From CAJQGY01 sp964523375 (GTDB lineage Bacteria > Pseudomonadota > Gammaproteobacteria > Magnimaribacterales > D2472): a stretch of 7,939 bases of DNA. Both the position numbers and the translations under genes were made by a program. Location of the stretch: the NCBI GenBank assembly GCA_964523375.1, contig CAZFYG010000025.1, positions 1 to 7,939 of the forward strand, read 5' to 3'. This document shows positions 1 to 5,129 of this stretch, piece after piece. Position 1 is the stretch's first letter. Every line of letters begins with the position of its first letter. The notes below the pieces were generated by a model that did not search any database, was not told the DNA's origin, and worked only from the letters and a program-made list of their open reading frames with translations.

Positions 1-738
1 TCAGATAGAAACGACCCCATTATAGATGGGACAAGCAGAATATCCCCATACCTAGCGCTAGGTATTATTTCGTCTAAGAGGTGTATTTTAGAGGCTTTAA
101 AGCTTAATAATTTTGAGTTTACTTCCGGCAACAAAGGCTATACAAAGTGGATCGATGAGATTGTGTGGAGAGAGTTTTATAGAAACATAATGCATTCATT
201 TCCAAAAGTTAGCAAAGGGATGCCTTTTCAAGATTACACAAGAAAAATAGTATGGAGATTTGATCAGGATGAATTTGATGCCTGGAAAGATGGTATGACA
301 GGCTTTCCAATTATTGATGCAGCAATGAGGCAGTTAAAACACGAGGGATGGATGCATAATCGTCTAAGAATGGTTGCCGCAATGTTTTTCACCAAAAATA
401 TGCTCCACGATTGGAGGTTGGGTGAAAAGTTTTTCATGGAAAGCCTAATAGATGGAGATTTTGCTTCTAACAATGGCGGGTGGCAATGGAGTAGCTCTAC
501 AGGAACAGATGCAGCTCCATATTTTAGGATTTTTAATCCAATAACCCAGTCTACAAATTTTGATAAAGCTGGAGAATTTATTAGAAAGTATGTGCCTGAA
601 TTAAAAGACTTAGATCAAAAAGTTATTCATGATCCATCAAGTTCTTTAAGAAGCCATTTGGGATACCCTGAACCCATATTGGATTTGAAGCAATCAAGAC
701 TTAGAGCTATTGACGCTTTTAAAGAGTCTAGAGAATAG
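1..738 (+). CDS. phrB: Deoxyribodipyrimidine photolyase, class I CPD type (C-terminal half, 5' end outside window)
   Basis: Light-driven flavoenzyme that splits cyclobutane pyrimidine dimers in DNA. The reading frame is open from base 1 to a TAG at 736-738, giving 245 residues against about 470 for E. coli PhrB, so the N-terminal antenna-chromophore domain lies upstream and the FAD-binding helical domain is what is seen. Residue numbers here count from the window start. The TSRISPYL FAD-site motif is at 11-18, the lesion-contacting WREFY at 56-60, WMHNRLRM at 117-124, and the near-invariant NNGGWQW and STGTDAAPYFRIFNP follow. The three tryptophans of the electron-transfer chain (E. coli W306, W359, W382) are present at 85, 138 and 161 with identical spacing. 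The Met ending NRLRM, typical of CPD rather than (6-4) photolyases, is kept. A GTG at 163 is internal, not the start. The domain looks intact and functional. Confidence 0.96.
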   Translation, partial: SDRNDPIIDGTSRISPYLALGIISSKRCILEALKLNNFEFTSGNKGYTKWIDEIVWREFYRNIMHSFPKVSKGMPFQDYTRKIVWRFDQDEFDAWKDGMTGFPIIDAAMRQLKHEGWMHNRLRMVAAMFFTKNMLHDWRLGEKFFMESLIDGDFASNNGGWQWSSSTGTDAAPYFRIFNPITQSTNFDKAGEFIRKYVPELKDLDQKVIHDPSSSLRSHLGYPEPILDLKQSRLRAIDAFKESRE

Positions 739-740
739 CT

Positions 741-768
741 TTATCAAAAATTAATAAATACATATAAT
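741..768 (+). promoter_or_regulatory. Predicted sigma70-type promoter for the aldehyde dehydrogenase gene
   Basis: A consensus -10 box TATAAT lies at 763-768, preceded after a 16-base spacer by TTATCA at 741-746, which matches four of six positions of the -35 consensus. Transcription would start near 775, leaving a leader of about 16 bases that contains AGGA at 778-781, nine bases before the ATG at 791. The surrounding gap is nearly all A and T, so chance matches are likely; the -10 box is the strong part. No terminator hairpin is visible after the photolyase, so read-through from upstream is also possible. Confidence 0.5.
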
Positions 769-790
769 TAGATAAATAGGAAAAAAAATT

Positions 791-2215
791 ATGAAAGATA
801 AATTAGATTTTTATATAAATGGTGAGTGGGTAAGTTCGTCTTCGGCTGAAACCATTGAAGTTGTTAACCCAGCTACCGAAGAAGTTATAGGTTCAATTGG
901 AGCAGGCACCAAAGAAGACATAAATAATGCTGTATCAGCAGCTAAAGAAGCCTTTAAGACATTTAGTAAAACAACAGCACATGAAAGAGCTGAATATATT
1001 CGATCTATTATCGATATATATGAAAGAAGGATGGATGAAATAGCATCAACAATCACTGAAGAAATGGGTTCTCCTTTATGGTTATCTCAAGTTGCTCAAG
1101 CAACTACTGGGATGAGTCATTTTAAAAGCACGCTAAAAGAGCTCGAAAACTATGAGTTTGAAAAAAATCTAAATAATTATATTGAAAGAAAAGAAGCCAT
1201 AGGGGTTGTTGGAATGATTACTCCTTGGAACTGGCCTATGAATCAAATGTGCACCAAAGTTGCCTCAGCAATTGCTGCAGGTTGCACTATGGTTATAAAG
1301 CCAAGTGAAATATCACCCTATTGTGGCATTTTATTAGCTGAAATCATTCATGAGGCTGGCTTACCAAAAGGCGTATTTAATCTAGTTAATGGTTATGGTC
1401 CTATTGTGGGAGCTGCTTTATCGGAGAGCTCGGATGTGGATATGATATCGATTACAGGCTCAACAAGAGCAGGTATTGCAGTAGCACAAGCATCAGCACC
1501 TTCAGTAAAAAGAGTCTCACAGGAGCTTGGTGGTAAATCTGCCAATATTGTTTTAGATGATGCAAATATTGAAAAAGCAGTTGCCTCAGGGGTAGCTCAA
1601 TGTTTCTTAAATACAGGTCAAACCTGCACCGCACCCACTAGGATGTTGGTCTCTTCAGAAAATTATGACAAAGCAGTTGAGATTGCTAAATCTGTTGCTG
1701 AAAAAACTTCTGCCGGTGATCCGCTAGATGAAAATTCAAGAATGGGCCCAATATCAAATAAAGCTCAATATGAAAAAGTTGTAAGAATGATTCAAATTGG
1801 TATTGATGAGGGTGCTACTCTTGTAGCAGGTGGAACAGAACTTCCGGAAGGTTTAGATAAAGGTTTCTATGTTAAGCCTACAGTATTTGCTAATGTCACT
1901 AACGATATGACTATTGCTAGAGAAGAGGTTTTTGGGCCTGTACTATGTATGCTGAAATATGAGACTGAAGAGGAGGCGATAGAAATTGCCAATGATACCG
2001 ATTATGGCCTAGCTGGATATGTTCAAGGTGAAGTCTCTCATGCACAAGAAGTTGCAAGACATATTAGAGCAGGGCAAATTACTATCAATGGTGGTAATAG
2101 AGAAAATGCTGCCCCATTTGGTGGCTACAAGGCTTCAGGCAATGGAAGAGAGCACGGGCTTCATGGTTTAGAAGATTACCTTGAAACAAAGGCTTTAATA
2201 AGCCCTTTAGGCTAG
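791..2215 (+). CDS. NAD(P)-dependent aldehyde dehydrogenase, CddD/SSP0762-like subfamily
   Basis: Oxidises an aldehyde to the carboxylic acid with NAD(P)+; probably cytosolic, as no signal peptide or membrane segment is seen. The 474-residue length is usual for the ALDH superfamily and the protein looks complete. Visible landmarks are TPWNWP at 144-149 with the oxyanion Asn147, IKPSE with Lys170, the cofactor-binding ITGSTRAG at 221-228, the general base Glu245 in QELGGKS, the catalytic Cys279 in NTGQTCTAPTR, Glu379 in EEVFGP, and PFGGYKASGNGRE near the end. The wording around the nucleophile and the C-terminus resembles the subfamily containing the 6-oxohexanoate dehydrogenase CddD; this is from memory, and subfamily does not fix the substrate. 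The start is supported by AGGA nine bases upstream and by the usual N-terminal YINGEWV. It stands alone, facing a convergent aldolase-family gene whose stop codon it overlaps. Confidence 0.93.
   Translation: MKDKLDFYINGEWVSSSSAETIEVVNPATEEVIGSIGAGTKEDINNAVSAAKEAFKTFSKTTAHERAEYIRSIIDIYERRMDEIASTITEEMGSPLWLSQVAQATTGMSHFKSTLKELENYEFEKNLNNYIERKEAIGVVGMITPWNWPMNQMCTKVASAIAAGCTMVIKPSEISPYCGILLAEIIHEAGLPKGVFNLVNGYGPIVGAALSESSDVDMISITGSTRAGIAVAQASAPSVKRVSQELGGKSANIVLDDANIEKAVASGVAQCFLNTGQTCTAPTRMLVSSENYDKAVEIAKSVAEKTSAGDPLDENSRMGPISNKAQYEKVVRMIQIGIDEGATLVAGGTELPEGLDKGFYVKPTVFANVTNDMTIAREEVFGPVLCMLKYETEEEAIEIANDTDYGLAGYVQGEVSHAQEVARHIRAGQITINGGNRENAAPFGGYKASGNGREHGLHGLEDYLETKALISPLG
2181..2208 (-). 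terminator. Possible intrinsic terminator of the class II aldolase gene, embedded in the aldehyde dehydrogenase 3' end
   Basis: On the minus strand, a few bases past the aldolase stop, the sequence can fold into a stem. GGCTT (2204-2200) pairs with AAGCC (2195-2191) around the four-base loop ATTA, and the stem extends by three A-T pairs (2208-2206 with 2190-2188) past one bulged G. The T-rich run TTTGTTT follows (2190-2184), with its first three T's also in the stem. This is a modest terminator at best. It overlaps the last codons of the aldehyde dehydrogenase. In the plus direction the stem lacks a T run, so it would not terminate that gene. Confidence 0.35.
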
Positions 2216-3021
2216 TCTAATAAATCAGGCTCTTTCTTAACAATCATATCAAAGGCAGGCTGAAAGCTTGCCCAAGCTGCTATATCGTTAGAAATATATT
2301 CTCTAGTTTTAACTGCAGTTTCATGAGGAATGATAATAGGGTTACCTGCGGCTTCAGCCGTTAGCTGAGCCTGGCAACACCTTTCCATAGACGTATAAAA
2401 CCATAAAGCTATATCAACTGATGGGCCTGTAGTAAGTATCCCGTGGTTTTGAAGAATGATTACTTTTTTATCTCCAAGAGCCTCAGCTATTAGATCACCT
2501 TCTTCTACTTCTTCAACCACTCCAGAGAAATCACTATAAATAGCCTGTTGCTCATAAAATGCACAGGCATCTTGAGATATAGGGTCTAAAAGTTTGCCTA
2601 AGGTTGAGAAAGTTCTGCCTTGAATAGAATGTGAGTGGGCAGCTGCATTAACATCTGGCCTTGCTTTATGAAGTCTAGAGTGAATCGCAAACGCAGCAAC
2701 ATTGACATCTCTATCGCCTTGAACAACATCACCATCATGGTTTACAAGAATTAAATCAGATACCGAAATTTGTGAAAAATGAACACCCAATGGATTTACC
2801 CAGAAGTGATCAGTAAACTCAGGGTCTCTCAACGTAATATGTCCTGCTACACCTTCATTAAAACCACAATGAGCAAAGAACCTAAATCCTGCCGCTAATT
2901 TTTCTAATTGGTCTCTTCTAACCTCTGCAACATTTGCAAACTCTTTCATCTCAAGACCTTTCTTTTTTAAAGGAAGTCTTCCATCAGTTAGGCTGATTTT
3001 TATTGGTGTAACATTTGACAT
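2212..3021 (-). CDS. Class II aldolase/adducin family protein
   Basis: A 269-residue member of the zinc-dependent class II aldolase/adducin fold (fuculose-1-phosphate aldolase and relatives). Such enzymes usually cleave or epimerise sugar phosphates or act on small hydroxy acids; the substrate here cannot be told. Metal ligands are recognisable as the HSH of AAAHSHS (His129 and His131) and the His of QNHG (His193). Other family landmarks are GFNEGVAGHIT near 53-63, WVNPLGVHF near 74-82, PISQDACAFYEQQA near 147-160 and the late MERCCQAQLTAEAAG. I chose the ATG at 3021 because GGAGA lies five bases upstream and family similarity begins shortly after. A longer reading from 3156 adds 45 hydrophobic residues that overlap fumC in antisense and is not credible. 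The stop codon is interlocked with that of the convergent aldehyde dehydrogenase. It reads divergently from fumC. Confidence 0.9.
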   Translation of the reverse strand: MSNVTPIKISLTDGRLPLKKKGLEMKEFANVAEVRRDQLEKLAAGFRFFAHCGFNEGVAGHITLRDPEFTDHFWVNPLGVHFSQISVSDLILVNHDGDVVQGDRDVNVAAFAIHSRLHKARPDVNAAAHSHSIQGRTFSTLGKLLDPISQDACAFYEQQAIYSDFSGVVEEVEEGDLIAEALGDKKVIILQNHGILTTGPSVDIALWFYTSMERCCQAQLTAEAAGNPIIIPHETAVKTREYISNDIAAWASFQPAFDMIVKKEPDLLD

Positions 3022-3026
3022 TCTTT

Positions 3027-3031
3027 TCTCC
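3027..3031 (-). promoter_or_regulatory. Ribosome binding site that sets the aldolase start
   Basis: GGAGA on the minus strand sits five bases before the ATG at 3021. It is one of the clearest Shine-Dalgarno sequences in the window and decides between this start and the longer open frame that runs up to 3156. Confidence 0.75.
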
Positions 3032-3047
3032 ACGAAATAACTTTGAG

Positions 3048-3056
3048 TGATAAAAT
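3048..3056 (+). promoter_or_regulatory. Predicted extended -10 promoter for fumC
   Basis: TGATAAAAT combines the extended -10 TGn element with TAAAAT (five of six consensus positions). No -35 match exists at normal spacing, which is tolerated by extended -10 promoters. Transcription would begin near 3063, giving a leader of roughly 18 bases without a Shine-Dalgarno sequence. The box overlaps the inverted repeat at 3048-3065, and a weaker minus-strand -10-like TATTTT (3057-3052) for the aldolase falls in the same place. Confidence 0.42.
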
Positions 3057-3065
3057 AGCTTATCA
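3048..3065. repeat. Inverted repeat in the divergent promoter region (possible operator)
   Basis: TGATAA (3048-3053) and TTATCA (3060-3065) are perfect reverse complements separated by six bases. The repeat lies midway between the divergent aldolase and fumC starts and covers the predicted fumC -10 box and start point. Dimeric regulators often bind such arrangements, but six AT-rich base pairs can also arise by chance, and no regulator gene is in the window. Confidence 0.35.
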
Positions 3066-3080
3066 AATATTGGTTTAAAT

Positions 3081-4469
3081 ATGAAATATAGAATAGAAAA
3101 AGATAGTCTTGGTGATGTAAAAGTTCCAGCTGATGCTCTATGGGGTGCGCAAACACAAAGAGCGCTTGAAAACTTTAAAATCAGCGGCATTAAGTTTACT
3201 TTTCCATTTGGCAGATCATTTATTGAAGCCCTTGGTGTTATTAAATATTCTGCTGCTTCATCAAATCAAACATTAAAATTATTAAGTGCAAAAAAAGCAA
3301 ATGCTATTAAGAACGCATCTAAGGCTGTCATTAAAGGAGATTATGATGATTCTTTCCCTTTAGATGTATTTCAAACTGGCTCTGGTACAAGCACAAATAT
3401 GAATGCCAATGAGGTTATCGCAAATGTTGCTTCTACCAAATCCAAGACAGCTATTGGTGCAAATGATGATGTAAATATGAGCCAAAGCTCAAATGATGTG
3501 ATCCCAACCGCGATATGCATCAGTTCTTTGCTTGATATGGAGAGGCTATTACTTCCTAACTTAGATATTTTAATAGATGCAATAGATGCAAAAATGAAAG
3601 AAGTTAAGGGTAATGTTAAAACAGGAAGAACGCATTTAATGGATGCTATGCCAATTGACTTTTCACAAGAGCTCTCAGGCTGGAAAGCTCAATTAACAAG
3701 CTCTAAGAAGTCTTTAAAAGCAGCTTCAGCAAGAATGCTTGAGCTTCCCCAAGGCGGCACTGCTATCGGCACAGGTATAAACACACACAAAGATTTTTCA
3801 AAGCATTTTTGTAGCGAGGTAAATGCATTAACTGGCCTTAAGACCAAACAAGCCAAGAACTTCTTTCAAGGTCTAAGCTCTGTTGATAATGCGGTTGAGC
3901 TTTCATCTGCAGTTAAAAACCTTAGTGTTGTTCTAATGAAAATTTCTAATGATTTAAGATGGATGAATAGTGGGCCATTGACTGGCTTATCTGAGATCGA
4001 ATTAGAAGCACTTCAGCCAGGTAGCAGCATAATGCCTGGAAAAGTAAATCCGGTTATACCAGAGGCAGTCGCTATGGCTTGTGCGGACGTTATTGGTAAC
4101 GATACAACTATCACCATTGCAGGGCAAAGTGGTAATTTTCAATTAAATGTCATGCTTCCGGTAGTTGCATACAATTTACTTAAAAGTATTACTTTAATGG
4201 CAAACTCAATGCCATTACTTGCAAACAAAGCAATAAAAACATTTAAAGTGAATACAACAAATATTGAAGAATCTTTATCAAAAAATCCTATTTTAGTAAC
4301 TGCTCTAAATAGAAAAATTGGCTATGTAAAAGCAGCTGCTGTAGCCAAAAAAGCCTATAAAGAAAAAAGATCTATTATTGATGTGGCGCACGAGGAAACA
4401 GGCATCAGCTTAGATGAACTTTCTAAATTACTAGACCCATCAAAATTAACTAAAGGCGGTATAAATTAA
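3081..4469 (+). CDS. fumC: Class II fumarate hydratase (fumarase C)
   Basis: Interconverts fumarate and L-malate in the TCA cycle; oxygen-stable, iron-independent and a cytosolic homotetramer in the known family. At 462 residues it matches E. coli FumC in length. The N-terminus (RIEKDSLGDVKVPADALWGAQTQR) aligns with FumC from the first residues. QTGSGTSTNMNANEV is near 98-112 and SQSSNDVIPTA near 134-144. The catalytic His185 is in GRTHLMDA, and the superfamily signature GSSIMPGKVNP at 314-324 carries the catalytic Ser315, Lys321 and Asn323. GQSGNFQLNVMLP and the ending LDPSKLTKGG resemble the Pseudomonas FumC1 type and argue against aspartase or argininosuccinate lyase. An in-frame TAA at 3051-3053 limits upstream extension. 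No Shine-Dalgarno sequence precedes the ATG. The stop is followed at once by the phhB start codon. Confidence 0.96.
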   Translation: MKYRIEKDSLGDVKVPADALWGAQTQRALENFKISGIKFTFPFGRSFIEALGVIKYSAASSNQTLKLLSAKKANAIKNASKAVIKGDYDDSFPLDVFQTGSGTSTNMNANEVIANVASTKSKTAIGANDDVNMSQSSNDVIPTAICISSLLDMERLLLPNLDILIDAIDAKMKEVKGNVKTGRTHLMDAMPIDFSQELSGWKAQLTSSKKSLKAASARMLELPQGGTAIGTGINTHKDFSKHFCSEVNALTGLKTKQAKNFFQGLSSVDNAVELSSAVKNLSVVLMKISNDLRWMNSGPLTGLSEIELEALQPGSSIMPGKVNPVIPEAVAMACADVIGNDTTITIAGQSGNFQLNVMLPVVAYNLLKSITLMANSMPLLANKAIKTFKVNTTNIEESLSKNPILVTALNRKIGYVKAAAVAKKAYKEKRSIIDVAHEETGISLDELSKLLDPSKLTKGGIN

Positions 4470-4808
4470 ATGGCAGACTTATGTGATTTGTCCTGCGAAG
4501 CTTGCAGGGCTGATGCCCCAACGGTAAGCCCTGAAGACCAAGAGCTTTTACTAAATGACATAGAAGGGTGGTCAATCAATACAGACCCTTGTGACATGCT
4601 TGTAAAAAAGTTTAGCTTTGATGATTATGAAAGCGCTTTATCTTTTACTAATGCTGTAGCAGAGATGGCTGAAGATGAGGGCCATCATCCTAAGCTTATC
4701 CTTGAGTGGGGCTTGGTTTATGTTAGCTGGTGGTCTCATAAGATCAACGGATTGCATAAAAATGATTTTATTTGCGCCGCAAAAACAGATCTTTTATACA
4801 AATCTTAA
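4470..4808 (+). CDS. phhB: Pterin-4a-carbinolamine dehydratase
   Basis: Dehydrates 4a-hydroxytetrahydrobiopterin (or the tetrahydromonapterin form used by many proteobacteria), allowing the cofactor of phenylalanine hydroxylase to be recycled. The 112 residues show the family signature EDEGHHP at 68-74. The active-site set His72, His73, His90 and Asp99 has the same spacing as His61, His62, His79 and Asp88 of the mammalian enzyme. WWSHKINGLHKNDFICAAKTD closely follows Pseudomonas PhhB. The N-terminal CDLSCEACRADAP with Cys5, Cys9 and Cys12 also resembles that group. The ATG directly follows the fumC TAA, so translation is probably coupled; only a weak AAAGG lies upstream within fumC. The usual partner phenylalanine hydroxylase (phhA) is not in this window, so the partner must be elsewhere or the protein may serve another pterin-linked role. 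Confidence 0.95.
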   Translation: MADLCDLSCEACRADAPTVSPEDQELLLNDIEGWSINTDPCDMLVKKFSFDDYESALSFTNAVAEMAEDEGHHPKLILEWGLVYVSWWSHKINGLHKNDFICAAKTDLLYKS

Positions 4809-4833
4809 TTTTCTATAACTCACTTTCATACTT

Positions 4834-4838
4834 AGGAG
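4834..4838 (+). promoter_or_regulatory. Strong ribosome binding site for the small membrane protein
   Basis: AGGAG lies ten bases before the ATG at 4849, inside the 40-base gap after phhB. It is the best evidence, besides the protein's helix pattern, that the 75-codon frame is truly translated. A TATAAC at 4814-4819 could be a weak -10 box, but co-transcription with phhB is simpler. Confidence 0.7.
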
Positions 4839-4848
4839 CATTCAAACA

Positions 4849-5076
4849 ATGAATCAAAACGAAAAACCATATCAGTCGCTTGCGTGGATTGCTACAGGAA
4901 TACTAATCATAGCTGCATCACTTGCCAGCTTTGTTCCTGAGTTGGAATATCATCATTGGGCATTTATTTCTGCCAACACCATCTGGATAGTTGTTGGTCT
5001 TTTATGGAAAGAACAAACTGTTGTTGTTTTAAATACTGGTTTAACACTTATCTATATCCTTGGACTAATTATTTAA
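4849..5076 (+). CDS. Small three-helix integral membrane protein of unknown function
   Basis: I do not recognise a named family. The 75-residue product has three hydrophobic segments at about 11-29, 37-53 and 57-75, filling almost the entire chain. The N-terminus has one Lys, the first loop is acidic with two His (PELEYHH) and the second loop is the short KEQ. The positive-inside rule therefore suggests a cytoplasmic N-terminus and a periplasmic C-terminus. Helices two and three each carry an Asn-Thr pair near their start and glycines near their end (ANTIWIVVGLLW and LNTGLTLIYILGL), which hints at a loose internal repeat. A strong AGGAG ten bases upstream supports translation. It sits 40 bases after phhB and 53 before guaB, probably as the last gene of the fumC-phhB unit. 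There are no obvious catalytic residues; a structural, transporter-subunit or regulatory role are all possible. Confidence 0.8.
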   Translation: MNQNEKPYQSLAWIATGILIIAASLASFVPELEYHHWAFISANTIWIVVGLLWKEQTVVVLNTGLTLIYILGLII

Positions 5077-5104
5077 CTAATTAAATTAGTAAGGATTTTT
5101 TTTT
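5076..5104 (+). terminator. Weak intrinsic terminator between the small membrane protein and guaB
   Basis: ACTAATT and AATTAGT (5076-5090) form a perfect seven-pair stem around a single central base, beginning at the last base of the upstream stop codon. A run of nine T's follows at 5096-5104 after five bases. The stem is nearly all A-T and its one-base loop would force the innermost pairs open, so it would be inefficient. An alternative stem pairs TAAGGA (5090-5095) with TCCTTA (5106-5111) and puts the T run in the loop. Either would reduce read-through into guaB without blocking it. Confidence 0.4.
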
Positions 5105-5115
5105 CTCCTTAGTCT

Positions 5116-5124
5116 TGTTATAAT
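5116..5124 (+). promoter_or_regulatory. Extended -10 promoter immediately before guaB (leaderless transcript predicted)
   Basis: TGTTATAAT is a perfect extended -10 element (TGn followed by TATAAT at 5119-5124). Only five bases (CCGAC) separate it from the guaB ATG at 5130. Since transcription usually starts six to eight bases past the -10 box, the first transcribed bases would be the start codon itself. The -35 position at normal spacing falls in the T run and has no good match, as is usual for extended -10 promoters. No PurR-like operator is evident. Confidence 0.65.
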
Positions 5125-5129
5125 CCGAC

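Noticed and set aside
163..165. GTG at 163 as a photolyase start
   Set aside because: The frame is open to base 1 and the upstream residues contain the conserved TSRISPYL FAD-site motif, so the gene begins before the window.
2254..2272. An eight-pair hairpin (GGCAGGCT with AGCTTGCC, one G-U pair, three-base loop) as a terminator for the aldehyde dehydrogenase
   Set aside because: No T run follows it on the plus strand, and it is inside conserved aldolase coding sequence. It might stabilise the transcript end but is not supported as an intrinsic terminator.
3015..3020. A perfect TTGACA -35 consensus on the plus strand upstream of fumC
   Set aside because: It lies in the first codons of the aldolase, and the positions 16-18 bases downstream have no acceptable -10 box. 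The TAAAAT box at 3051 is 30 bases away.
3022..3156. A 45-residue N-terminal extension of the aldolase-family protein from a minus-strand start at 3156
   Set aside because: The extra residues are hydrophobic and unlike the family, and overlap the fumC coding start in antisense. The ATG at 3021 has GGAGA at ideal spacing.
2984..3190. A 68-codon minus-strand open frame over the aldolase-fumC gap
   Set aside because: It overlaps both real genes in other frames, has no ribosome binding site that I can see and no family resemblance.
5077..5129. A purine riboswitch or PurR operator before guaB
   Set aside because: The 53-base gap is too short for a purine aptamer and contains no palindrome resembling the PurR site; it is accounted for by the hairpin, T run and -10 box.
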